From Rotaria sp. Silwood1 (taxonomy: Eukaryota; Rotifera; Eurotatoria; Philodinida; Philodinidae), in contig CAJNOP010000001.1 in the NCBI GenBank assembly GCA_905250075.1, positions 2,661,272 to 2,725,271 on the forward strand: DNA of 64,000 nt, in the 5' to 3' direction. The position numbers and the translations under genes were made by a program. A model generated the notes under the pieces. That model saw only the letters and a program-made list of their open reading frames with translations, was not told the origin of the DNA and ran no database searches. Shown in pieces: positions 51,736-63,678 of this stretch (within the stretch, counting starts at the first letter, position 1; each line of letters starts with the position of its first letter).

Positions 51736-54700
51736 ATGGTAGCGGGTTTTCTCGATGCCATAGCCAAAGTACGCCAATTTAAATTTCATAATGATGACGA
51801 TTTATACGATCGATTATCCAGACGGTTTTCTGTCGTTTTACTTATGTTATTTACTGTTGTCGTATCTACCAAACAATATGTTGGTGATCCTATTGCTTGT
51901 TTTGCTCCTGCACAATTTACCGGTAAGTATTCTTTTCTTTTTCTTTTACTAAAGGAAACTTTTAGTTTAAATATACGAAAATCAATACAATTATGTAAGT
52001 AAATAGGGTTCTTTTATCGTTTCTACGATTATGTCATAATCAAAAAAGAAAGAGCTATTAGATTATTATTTAGAATTCTCAACTATGAAGAATAAATGTT
52101 TTATGAATTTTTTTTGCTTACAAAAATTAAAGAACAAAACTTACACTTTAATACCTTTACTAAACCTATTGAATAGATTGTTTTGATTACCAGAGATGAA
52201 TCAAGCAGAAAATAAAATTTTCATAATTATTATGAATTTAGAATTTGTTTTTACTTCAATCATATGAAATTTATTTTTATTTTATTCAAATTGTAAAATT
52301 AGACTTAAAGTTAAATTTGCGATCAAATGTTGTGATGTATGAGTCTGGATATGATTTTCTATTCGGCGTTTTATGACATTTATATCTTATATGGAATTTC
52401 CTTGAGTTTGATGATGCATTCAAGGTATCTTAATTTATGATGAAAAGGTTATTGTGTAAAAATAGCAAATTCAGTCAGTCGAAAGATAAGAATATATTGT
52501 TATGATGAAAGAAAATGATACAGACGTCTTCTTTTACTTTGATCGTTACTCGCACTTTTTCGAATTATTAGTCATCAAGAAGAAGAACTACATTTCTATA
52601 TCGTTATAAAGCTATAGAAATGCATCCTCAACGAGAAAAATAAAAATTCCAGAGTAGAGATTAGTATTACTATTTTATGATTTACAAAAGCGAAAGAAAA
52701 TGATTTGTTATATATTCTTCAAAATTTCAATTCAAGCTTATGATTAAAGTTTTGAATAAGAACTTTGCCAAACATTCATAAGCCTTTAATAGGAAAAACA
52801 TCATAGGATTCATTGAAAATCATAGAACTACATAAAAATTAATGAAATTGGTATAACTAGAGTTTCTCTGATAAACGTAAATAATCAAGTAGTTATCGGC
52901 AATTTGACAACTTTGTCAAAGTTAGTAAAATTCTATCAGATTATAGACTTATAGATTTAAACATTTCGTGATTCTCCCTGAGTACTGCTATACTTCCATA
53001 CTATGCAATAGTAATCTAGGTGAAGAGAAATAGAAAAATACTAATCCATATAACTCCTGAATGACATGTACATGACAAAAATTCAATGTTGTATATGCAT
53101 TGATCGTTCAACTGATTTGACTAAATTTAAATTCGATTTTTCACTCTTGCAATGGATGATATAAAGAATCTAAATAGCCACTTGGATAGAGGAAAGTGTT
53201 TTAAACAAATTTACAATGAAATTTAATGTCTCAATGTATTCTTAAAACTTAGGCTGTCTACAAAACCAAAATCATGCGTACTGAGTAACCTAAGATTGGC
53301 AATAAAAGTTTGTTTTGACAACAGAAAACGATAGAGTAGAATATTCTTAGTAAAATGAAATGTCTCCGAGATTTTCACTACATGTTTAGGTTGAGTTAGA
53401 CCACATACACGGAAGTCTCAAATGACGTTTTTCTTTGACATTTTCAATTAAAATAAATTACAAAGAATGTATTTGTCGTCGTCCATAAGTTTGATGTAAC
53501 TCAGTCAAAAAAAAAGGTCGTGGAAAGTTCGAGGACATCTAATTTTGGTAAGAATGTTCTGCGTAATTGTTCAAACAAACTTTCATTATCGGACTGTGGA
53601 TCTTGAGAATCCAGGGTTTTGATTTTCTAGAACCTCTGAGTTTGGAGAATATACCGTAGAATTTAATTTCTTTTTAAATTCGTCCGAAACAGTTTTTTTT
53701 CATTTAAATCACTAATTACATTCTTTATCATACGTACGGCAAGAGCAAAATATCGAATTAATATCCGGTTGCATAAATTTCTATTCAAAGGTCTAATTAG
53801 TAGACCTAATGTTTATAGAACTCAAAAGCTGGTTGACATCATGACTCATATTTATATCCAATTATTTTTTTTCATTCTTTTAGGTTCTCATGTTGAATAT
53901 GCCAATTATATTTGTTGGATTTCCAATACTTATTATGTTCCTTTTGAGAGCACATTGCCAGCAAGGCATGATGAACGTCCAAAACATATTGGTTTGCATT
54001 TTTTTCTACTTTCTCTTCTAATTATAACTAAGTCTTTTCTTTTCTTTTTTTAAAGCTTATTATCAATGGATCCCATTTATTCTACTACTTATGTCAGTGC
54101 TCTTCTACATTCCCTCCGTTCTATGGCATGCACTTGCCACAAAGACAGGTTTTGATATAGCTAATCTTGTAAAAACATTACATAGTATGGAACAATTAAA
54201 TCCTGATATCAGAGATCGTACACTCAGATATATAGCTAAACATATTGATCGTGCTCTTGAAATTCAACGTGAAATGGGCACAGGATTTTTTTCGCAATTT
54301 AAACGTCTTTTTCGTCGTCATTGTCCAGTTTTTATTATTGGCCGTGCTCAAGGCAATTATTTAACATTTGTATATTTATTTGTCAAATTATTGTATATTA
54401 CAAATGTTATTGGACAATTATTTTTACTTAATGTAAGTTACAATTTTTAATAATTAAATTAAATTAAATTAATTTTTATTTCATTCAATAGATCTTTATG
54501 GGTTCAAATTATCATGGTTATGGTATTGAAGTATTAAAAAATTTGTTATCTGGTCGTGAATGTTGTCGTTCAGCACGATTTCCTCGAGTAACAATGTGTG
54601 ACTTCGAAATTCGTACGATGGCTGATCATATACATAAACATACGATACAGGTAAACAAAAAATAAAATTATTAATTTAAAACAAATAATTTCAAATCATT

Positions 54701-55074
54701 TTATTTTAATATAGTGCGTGCTTCCTGTGAATTTATTTAATGAAAAAATCTTCATATTCATATGGTTTTGGCTTGTCATTGTTTCTATTTTATCTTCATA
54801 TGGTTTTATAATGTGCATATGGCAACAAATATTACCGTTTAATCGTGAACATTTTCTTAAAAAATATCTTAAAATAATGAATCGTATAACACGTGAAACA
54901 TTTGATAGAAAATTATTTAATACATTTTCAAACAAATATTTAAGACATGATGGTGTACTTGTTTTACGTCTTGTTGCAATGAATACAAATGATGTTGTTA
55001 TGGGAGAAATAATGGTTGCATTATGGGATGGTTTTAAACGAGCACAAGATACTGATGGTGGGATATTTGTGTAA
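51736..55074 (+). CDS. Innexin gap-junction protein (396 aa), five coding exons
   Basis: Innexins form gap junctions and pannexin-like channels in the invertebrate plasma membrane. Exons are 51736-51922, 53884-53991, 54056-54432, 54492-54650 and 54715-55074, giving 1191 nt in one frame. The N-terminus has the family pattern (FKFHNDDDLYDRLSRRFSV). TM1 is followed by the first loop with two cysteines (IACFAPAQ, YICWISN). The hallmark YYQWIPFILLL starts TM2. TM3 is near LTFVYLFVKLLYITNVIGQL. The second loop includes FPRVTMCDFEIR and QCVLPVNLF, and TM4 is IFIFIWFWLVIVSILSS. The start ATG at 51736 gives the usual N-terminal length. An upstream exon at 51596-51651 (ATG at 51596) would add 19 residues in frame through a strong GTGAGT donor. 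Intron 1 is 1961 nt. Poly(A) signals AATAAA occur near 55220. Confidence 0.95.
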
Positions 55075-56334
55075 TAGAAAAAAAAAAACGACGTAGTTAA
55101 ATTTGAATCCTGCCCAGGTTTAAATCTTCTCAGGAAGTTTATCATCTATTCCTAGTCGAAAATTGATTTGTTTTCTTATTTTTAATCCCTCTATGCAATA
55201 GAATCTAGTCATGTAAAAAAATAAAATAAACCTAAGATCTCATATATGTGTATGTTTTTCTACTGTGATATATTTGTTTATTTTTAATTTAAAGAACTAC
55301 TAGTCGAAATAGTCATAAAAATTATATGACTAATAACAGTGAGCGTATTTGTATTCACACACAAGTATAATATTATGAAATTTAGTATTAGTTATATACA
55401 ACAAAAACAAAGGAGACATTTTCGTTTTCTTTTTCTGTTTTGTTTTTCTGTCTATTTCTTTTCTTTTTCCTTGTTCTTCGAAATGATGATGTCAATGCGT
55501 TTCTTCTTTTCTTTTATTTGTGTGTAAGCATGAGTGTTTATTTTTTTTTTTTCTTACTTTTTGTTTCAATGTTGATGAACAACAAAAAGAAAAAATATGA
55601 TGTATTTAAAAAAAAAAAAAAAGAAAGAAATATTTTGAATCAAACAATCGTTTAGATCCATATATACATGAAGCATAATGAAAGATTGAAGAAGAATACT
55701 CATAAGATGATTTATAAAGAAAGAAATATTCGATTGTTTTATATTGAATAGAGATTTACTATTTCATGTTTTTTTTGTTTACTAAAGATTACTTAGTTAT
55801 TTGTGATAGTGAGAGCTATCTAAGGTTTGCATAGAATTTGTTCAGTTTTTGTCGCATGAAAAGAAATACGATTATAAACGTGTGAAAATTAATTAAAAAT
55901 TTATGGATAAATCATGCTAAATGTCTGTCAAAATATTTTTTTTTCATTTTGAGAGAAAATTCCAAGAGACTTTACTTATGTTCGTCAAAATAGAATAAAA
56001 CATTCATGAACTTGAGTCATTTGAATTAATAGAATTTAAGAAATTCAATTTTAGACATCGGGCAAAAAATGTTTTCAAGCTTGAAATTATCATGACAAAA
56101 ATCTCGATCTAAATAAGCTTATAGTTTGTCAGAGAAAATTGTGTCGAAACAATTTTATTATTTACTATGATAGAGATTTCATCAAAATATTTTTTATAAT
56201 ATTTCTATAAATCGTTTGGCATTTGAGCAAAAAACAATATGAAATCATTTCGTTTTTTATCTTATCATATCGTTTTTCGAATTAAAACATGTAGACAATA
56301 ATCGATAGTAACACAAACATAAAGATTTGTAAAC
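55075..56334. other. Intergenic region after the innexin
   Basis: Innexin 3' UTR, then AT-rich DNA and the presumed promoter of the Kunitz gene. Open frames at 55339-55655 are T-rich low-complexity and were not called. Confidence 0.35.
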
Positions 56335-56916
56335 ATGCGGGTACTATTGTTTTTTCTATGTATTTTTCTTTCAATAAAAATTATTCACAATTCTCAATGT
56401 CACTCTCGTTTTGGTTTGGTTGGTCATTGTGGATGTTGTCCTTATATTGGTGGTAATTGTATTCATTTTGAAACTATTGATGGTATTGATATATCATGGC
56501 ATGTATGTGTACCAAATCATCTTAGAAAAACATTTTCACTTGAACAATGTAAACCAAAATTAATTAATGATAAGAATTATACACGGCTTTGTCGTACGAG
56601 AAATGCAACATTTAGGTTATTTCCACAATGTACAACAAAAGACGTTTGTTTTTTACGAACGCCATCAAGAATTTGTAAGATAGATTTTGAAAAAAAAAAA
56701 AACAATAATTTTATATTTTTGCGTTTAGTTTCAGTTACTCCTCAATGTCATACAGAAATGGCTGTAAAAGGATCATGTGCACAATCTTTAAAACGTTTCT
56801 CTTACGATTCAAAACGAAACGAATGTGTTCCATTTATATATTCAGGTTGTGGTGGAACAACAAATCGATTTATTCGAAAACACAGATGTGAAAAATTATG
56901 CATAAAATCAAGCTGA
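56335..56916 (+). CDS. Secreted cysteine-rich protein with a C-terminal Kunitz domain (175 aa), two exons
   Basis: Exon 1 is 56335-56674 and exon 2 is 56729-56916, joined in phase. The first 20 or so residues are a signal peptide (MRVLLFFLCIFLSIKII). A novel-looking cysteine-rich region follows (CHSRFGLVGHCGCCPYIGG, then further Cys to about residue 110), with sequons NYT and NAT. The C-terminal Kunitz/BPTI module runs from about residue 120. It has six cysteines in the standard order: C, GSC, RFSYDSKRNECVPFIYSGC, then GGTTNRF and CEKLC. Kunitz domains usually inhibit serine proteases. The P1 site follows the second cysteine (SCAQS), where Ala rather than Lys or Arg suggests a non-tryptic target or another role; this is inference. 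The 54-nt intron has no stop and is a multiple of three, so retention would give 193 aa. Confidence 0.85.
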   Translation: MRVLLFFLCIFLSIKIIHNSQCHSRFGLVGHCGCCPYIGGNCIHFETIDGIDISWHVCVPNHLRKTFSLEQCKPKLINDKNYTRLCRTRNATFRLFPQCTTKDVCFLRTPSRICKIDFEKKKNNNFIFLRLVSVTPQCHTEMAVKGSCAQSLKRFSYDSKRNECVPFIYSGCGGTTNRFIRKHRCEKLCIKSS

Positions 56917-58454
56917 AAAAAAAAACAAAACTTTCAAATCTATGTCCCATTTTAATGAGAAAAACAAGCATATGTAATTTCTTTTATTTCTATTTTAATT
57001 TATAAGGTTAAAAAAATTACTTGAACAAAAATGAAACACTAAATAGGAAATAGATAAGTATTTAATAATTTCTAAAAAAAGTGTGTAAAAAAAAGAACTC
57101 TTAACACGTCCGGTTATTATTAATGCATTAGCGCATGTAGCTATAATATAACAACCTATATGATAATTAAAAACAGACCTTGAAGCAAAGAGAACAATAT
57201 AAAAGTTTGAAAAAAGACTCATTTCCTACCATTTATATTTAATATTATAAAGCTTTACAAAGAAGTAAAATTTAATATATGTGGAAAACAATTATTAGAT
57301 TTTCTCAAATGATATTGATGTACTTTTTTTTATCATAATCGAATGGATAACTGACTGATCGAATTGATTTGATGTAATATAGTAATTATTCAGTTCTACG
57401 TTTTCTATGATATATAATTGAAAATACAATTGCTAATACATTTTGATGAATCCTATTTAATTTGAAGAATTGAATTTCAAATGGAAAGAATCTCTTATAG
57501 AATATGTAATTAGAGGAATGAGTTAGAAAACAAGTATATTAAGATTTGTGACAAAAAATGATAGTAGATATTATGGAGAAAGTTTAGCTTTTTTGTAAGA
57601 CAAATAAAGTATCAACCAAACATTGTCATCTATTATTCTTTGGTTTTATTATTTGATTTGACTTTCTTCTTCGCCATTAGAGATAATGGATACACTAGCA
57701 TGAATGACTCTCGGTGAGTATTTTTTCCACAGTGCTATCGCATAATCTGTTTTTTTAAAAGAACTCACGATTCAATTTTCTACAAACTCGTATTACAAGT
57801 TTTGCTACAAAATGTTAAGCCAAATAATACTGCGACACTCCGATATGATCGATTTTCACAAATTAAACACCTTGTAGGCTTCGTTGGAGTTTAACACTAA
57901 TAAAAAATATCAATAGCAGTCTTGTAGCGCTTGAAAAATTCTATCTCGTAATCAGGATCGTCAAACTTTTTTGTAACGATTCTTGCCATACAAATGAATT
58001 ATTTCTTGTTTCCAACTTTCTAAAAAAAATAACGGTTTTGAATTAACGACTTTGAGACTCAGAAAAATATGCATTAATTAACAAAAACACAAGAGTCAAT
58101 ATCACTTTATTTGATTTCAATTTCAAGAGAAATAAATGCTACATCAGATAGAAATGCCAGAATTCGATTAGAAGTCTTTATTCAAGTCCATTACGAAAAA
58201 TAAGCGAAGTTTTATGTGTTTTTTGGCTTTTGAGAGAACCTTCTCGAATATCCCTTTCTATTCTTAATTATTTTTTTTCCTGCAGATAGTATACAGTGTT
58301 CTTATAAAATTTTTAAAAGGATTTGGGTTTCTATTGAGATTTGACTAAGCTATTAAGTTTTTAATATGTCTATTTTCTAGAAACCTCAGGTTATCGGAAA
58401 AATCGTATTTTCGAATTTTGATCTAAAATTTTGCACATATGTAGAACTCAACAA
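56917..58454. other. Intergenic region upstream of Rpt4, first part
   Basis: AT-rich with no gene recognised. The open frame at 56995-57222 on the minus strand has no coding character that I can support. Confidence 0.35.
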
Positions 58455-58640
58455 AATTGGCTTCCATATATAATTTAAAAATTTTCAACAAACTATCTTC
58501 GAGATATGAAGCTCTCATGTTGTATACATTTCCTATGGAAAAGGATCTATATCGTCCAAGTCTCATATCTCAAATAGACTTTGTGTAAAACTTTTTATAT
58601 AGAAATGAATGCAATCAAGCAAAAATTACTATTCGTTCAA
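58455..58640. repeat. Inverted repeat (foldback) upstream of Rpt4
   Basis: Arms at about 58459-58520 and 58555-58630 are imperfect reverse complements along some 60 bp. They include GAGATATGAAGCTC against GAGATATGAGACTT. The loop is about 35-40 bp. Confidence 0.55.
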
Positions 58641-59130
58641 ACGAACATCTGTGTACGTTATGAGCAAGAACTCAGTTATACTCATAAACGTATTCCGCCA
58701 TATTGTTATATTTATGCAAAGCTAAAATGAATGAACTTTCCTAAAAACAATAAGTTTTGAAGATAGAACATCTTAAAACATGACAGTATTATTTATCTAA
58801 TACACCTGCTTAAGATTTTGTAATGTGTTCTTGTAGAAAATTGAATCATGAATCTTAAAAAAAGAATCAGACATGGCGATATGGAGAAAATACTTAGAGA
58901 GATATTTATTCTATCGCATCCAGTAAGGAAAACCGAGATTTTTCATACAAATCTCAAGATTCGATTCATTTATTACAAATAATATTGCGACCTCTATCTT
59001 CTACAGATGTTATGTTGAAAGAAAGAGTATTTTCTATTATGATATGAGTCATACGAATGTTTATTTATTGAACCATTTTTGATTTTGTTATTTCTCACAT
59101 TTTCCAATCTTAAAATCATCTAAAGCAAAT
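58641..59130. promoter_or_regulatory. Presumed Rpt4 promoter and 5' UTR
   Basis: AT-rich region directly before the Rpt4 start. No specific motif that I can support. Confidence 0.3.
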
Positions 59131-61685
59131 ATGGTCTCAGCAACAGCAACACCGGCCGTTTCAACGGTTAATCCTCGAGAAAAAGCATTAGAAGATTTTC
59201 GTAAGAAAATCATGGAACATAAAGAAATAGAAGCTCGTCTTAAACAAAGTACATTATTAAAATAATCATTTAACAATTAACCTATACTAAAAAAAAAGCC
59301 CTATCATTTTAGTGCGTGAAGATTTACGTACATTTACAAAAGAATATGATAAAAGTGAAAATGATTTAAAAGCATTACAAAGTGTTGGACAAGTAAATCG
59401 ATATAAATATTTTATTTATTCATCTTTAGTCGTTAAATTTAGATTGTTGGAGAAGTATTAAAACAATTAACTGAAGATAAATGTAAGTTTATTTTCAGAA
59501 AAAAAAACTTTAATGAAAAAAAAAAAAAAATTATTTTATTTTATTTTTTAAAGTTATTGTCAAAGCAACTAATGGTCCTCGATATGTTGTTGGTTGTCGT
59601 CGTCAATTAAATAAAGCTAAATTACGTGCTGGTACACGTGTTGCTCTTGATATGACAACATTAACTGTTATGCGGTAAAAAAAAATTGATTAAAAATTTT
59701 CTCTTTACAGAAGACTTTATATTTAATTTTTCTTCTTTTAGTTATTTGCCTCGAGAAGTTGATCCATTAGTTTACAACATGTCACATGAAGATCCAGGAA
59801 ATGTTTCATATAGTGAAGTTGGTGGTCTAAGCGAACAAATTCGAGAATTACGAGAGGTTAAAAAAAAAACTTTAACCAGAGTAAAAATATTTTTAATTAT
59901 GTAACATACAGGTCGTTGAGTTACCTTTAACAAATCCTGAATTATTTCAACGTGTCGGTATAACACCACCAAAAGGTTGTCTTTTGTTTGGACCACCAGG
60001 TCAGTTAAATACAATAATGAATTAAAGTCTGCATTCCAGTCGATCTTGACTATTATATGTTCCGAGAATCTGAAAATTTGTTTACATGCGCTTCATCAAG
60101 GATGTGTAAATTATTGCCATTATGGTTCCGTTTTTATTTAATTTTACGCTGTTTCGTACTGAAAGTACGACTAATTCTTGATATTTTTATATATAGCTCA
60201 AGTCTTGTTTACGACCTTTGTTCATCTAAAAGATACGTTCATTTGTTTCTATATTGATGTTTCTGAATTTTTGGAACTAACAAGATTATAATTTATGTTC
60301 AAATTCTTGTTAATGTAAGGTTCGCTGCTTAAACCTATAGGTAATAATGTCTAACTGTAGAGGAAACTTTTCAAAAAGTTTGAGTTGTCACTGAATAATC
60401 AACTTTCAATGGATAATAGATGATTTCTTCCTACCAAAATAAAATGAGCTTCGGCTTAGAAAGAATTGATGAACGTTAATGAAATTAATAATGTAGATAG
60501 GTAAGAGATAATATTACATATTGAGGAATCGGTTGACACAGAATATCTTTCCTTTCGAGGATTATTAGGTTGACAACAAAAATAGATTTTATTCATCATA
60601 GCTCCTTTTTGTAATCAAGTAGTAACGTTAGCATAACGTCAATGACCTACATTCTTGATGAATTACGTATACATAAATTTTCAGATTTACAATATTTACG
60701 ATGGCCAAGATCAACTGCAGCGAAAGCTTTTGTCTACTAGTGTATTTTGATATTTGTCATTTGATTATATATATATATAGGCACGGGAAAAACTTTATTA
60801 GCTCGAGCAGTTGCTAGTCAACTTGATTGTAATTTTTTAAAAGTTGTATCAAGTGCTATTGTTGATAAATATATTGGAGAAAGTGCTCGAATGATTCGAG
60901 AAATGTTTGCATATGCTAAAGATCATCAACCGTGTATTATTTTTATGGATGAAATTGATGCTATTGGTAAATACAAATGAAAAAAAAAAGAGATTTTCAT
61001 TTTAAATATAAATTAATTAACAAATATAGGTGGACGTCGATTTTCGGAAGGTACATCTGCTGATCGAGAAATTCAACGTACATTAATGGAAGTTAGTTTT
61101 TAAGTTGTTTAAAAGAAAAGAATATGAAAAAAAAAAAACAAAGAAATTTTCTTGTTTTTAGCTTCTTAATCAAATGGATGGATTTGATACATTAGGTAAA
61201 GTTAAAATAATTATGGCAACAAATCGTCCCGATACTCTTGACCCAGCACTTATGCGACCAGGTCGACTTGATAGAAAAATTGGTATACAATATATACTTG
61301 ATTTTTATTAATAAAATATTCTATTTTTTATTTTTAGAAATTCCATTACCAAATGAACAAGCTCGTCTTGATATTCTTAAAATTCATGCAGCACCAATTG
61401 CTAAACGAGGAGATATTGGTAAATGTGTTTTTTTTTATTACTTCTTTCTTGAATGAAATTATTTGTATAATTTTCTTTTATTTAGATTATGAAGCTATTG
61501 TTAAATTAAGTGATGGTTTTAATGGTGCTGATATGCGAAATGTATGTACTGAAGCTGGTATGTTTGCAATTCGTGCTGAACGTGATTATATTCACGAAGA
61601 AGACTTTTCAAAAGCTGTACGCAAAGTAGCTGAAAGCAAAAAACTTGAATCGAAACTTGATTATAAAGCACAAGGCACATCGTAG
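59131..61685 (+). CDS. PSMC6: 26S proteasome regulatory ATPase Rpt4 (PSMC6 / regulatory subunit 10B), 403 aa, 11 exons
   Basis: Rpt4 is one of six AAA+ ATPases in the base of the 19S particle that unfold substrates and feed them into the 20S core. Exons: 59131-59248, 59313-59392, 59443-59482, 59554-59674, 59742-59856, 59912-59999, 60781-60966, 61030-61091, 61162-61282, 61338-61418 and 61486-61685. The total is 1212 nt in a single frame. Visible features are the N-terminal coiled coil with [18 protein letters not shown], the OB-fold region [19 protein letters not shown], and [20 protein letters not shown]. These are followed by Walker A GPPGTGKT, the pore-loop stretch KYIGES, Walker B IIFMDEID, and the arginine-finger region MRPGRLDRK. 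Similarity to human PSMC6, from memory, is very high throughout. Most introns are 50-80 nt, but the one inside Walker A (GPPG/TGKT) is 781 nt. A poly(A) signal AATAAA lies at about 61751. Confidence 0.97.
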
Positions 61686-62946
61686 AAAATTTCTTAGTTT
61701 TAATTGACATTTTTTTTTTGTGTTCTATTATATTGTTATCATACAAAGAAAATAAACAAAGAAAGTCTAAGTAAATTTAAATTAAGAAGAAAAAACAAAA
61801 CAATTATTTATCACGGACGATGGATTATAAGAAAAGTTTGAATCGATATATGTGTGGTTACCTTGGATATCTGGTTACTGATTGATTATTTGTTTGGTCT
61901 AGTCGTTTATTATAAGAGCTATCCAGTGAAATGGACACATGTCTATTACAAGAACTGAATAGAAAGAAACTCACGTGATCAATCAATAGTAGAACCCGTC
62001 GGGTTGGCCTTGGAACAAGTCCAATTCCGGAATTTCTCCTTTAACCGGATCCGAAAATTGTGGACTTGACGGCCTCTAATCAATACTCTCTCTGGAAAGT
62101 AATGGCTCGCCACTTGGAGCAATTACCAAAAACTGAGTATATCAATAACAGAAAGCACTTAATGATAGTCTATAAAAACTGTATGATCAATTTAAAGATT
62201 GATGTTTCGTGTGATTCTCTTACATTTCTTCTTTCATTAATTTTTCTATGACGTCAAGTGTATTATTTTCTTGTTTTCAAGCTTTTAATTTTCACTTGAT
62301 ACATTAATAATGATTTTTTATGATATCGCTCCTGTGTTCATTAAAAATATATTTATTTCTACTGCAAATATTAAAAAAACATTGTTACTATCTAACAGAT
62401 GTCTTAAGAGTGTGAGGAGAGTAGAGCATTTTATCTCTATCGATTATAATCCGTAGAAGAAAGCAAAAGATGAATCTAATGTAAGTTTCTTGTTTCATAG
62501 TACAACACTCCTTTCAGATAATATTTCACCTAAGGAACCTGCATTACAATGAATTGGAATATTCAGTCAAAAAGCTATGAGTATTGCATTTAGATATCTC
62601 ACAATGATAACTGTTCCGGTCCGATCGGTTCAAAAAATCTTATAGACTGATGAAAATTAGTCAGTTTGTTGAGTCATTGCTAACTGATTGATCAGCATAA
62701 CTTCAAAAACCTTCATCTGTCTGTTTGTACTCAAGTTTTTTACCAATGTCGAGAAAGAAATGTCATGTTATTTTTATTTGTTAGATTTCTCAATGATGAG
62801 TATGTCATATTACTAAATCTAACGCGAAAAAAGAGTCATTTCTTCATCAATTGATTACCAAATTTTAAATCTTAAATGTTCTCATCCAGCCTTTTCGGAC
62901 AAGGTTAATGTTTTCTTCAAACTACGATTCAAAACAAACACAATGT
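61686..62946. other. Intergenic region after Rpt4
   Basis: 3' UTR, then mostly AT-rich DNA. A patch at about 61975-62110 is GC-richer (for example AACCCGTCGGGTTGG and AACCGGATCCG). It could be a mobile-element fragment, but I cannot assign it. Confidence 0.35.
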
Positions 62947-63678
62947 GTACTAAAATTGATCAACAAGTAGAATGAAACCTTTAGTGAGTTCCTATGTCGA
63001 CTACTATTTAAGTTGTAACGATCTAATTCTATTCATCTTGTAATCCATAATATCTAGTATATATGCAGAAGAGTTCAAGTCAAACCATCTATCTTTTCTA
63101 CGGTTATTGAACAAACACATAAAGGATATGATTTTTGACTGTTTCAAAATAGATCAACAATTTATCTTTATGATTATCTACGGAATGATATTAACATGAA
63201 GTTTTCTTTATAGAAGATCATTGGAAAGAGCAAATTTTTCTTTCTACTTACTAAACTAATTTTTATTGTATCATCTCTTTTACAAGTAGTCAATTATGCG
63301 TCATTTCTATAACATATCAATGATATACTGACACATTTTATTTTAGTTTTCAATTGATTTTTTATTTTGAACCTACCATTAAGAAGAGCCTGACAATTTG
63401 CATAAAAAATTGTAAAAGAAAATTTCATGTTAATATCATTCCGTAGATAATCATAAAGGTAAATTATTGATCTATTTTGAAACAGTCAACAATCATGTCC
63501 TTTATGTGTTTGTTTAATAGCCGTACAAACGATGAATAGTTTGACTTGAACTCTTCTGCGTATATACTAGATGATATGGACTATAAGATGGATAGAATCA
63601 GATCGTTACAACTTATATAGTAGTCGACATAGGAACTCACTAAAGATTTCATTCTGCTTGTTGATCAATTTTAGTACT
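62947..63678. mobile_element. Large inverted repeat, arms about 265 bp
   Basis: The left arm 62947-63209 and right arm 63417-63678 are reverse complements at roughly 90 percent by eye, with a loop of about 207 bp. Long exact blocks include TCTACGGAATGATATTAACATG and ACTGTTTCAAAATAGATCAA with their complements. No transposase frame is present. It fits a foldback or MITE-type element, or a local inverted duplication. No target duplication was found next to the arm ends. Confidence 0.85.

Noticed and set aside
55339-55655. T-rich open frames after the innexin
   Set aside because: Phe-rich low-complexity translation of T-runs, typical of chance in AT-rich DNA.
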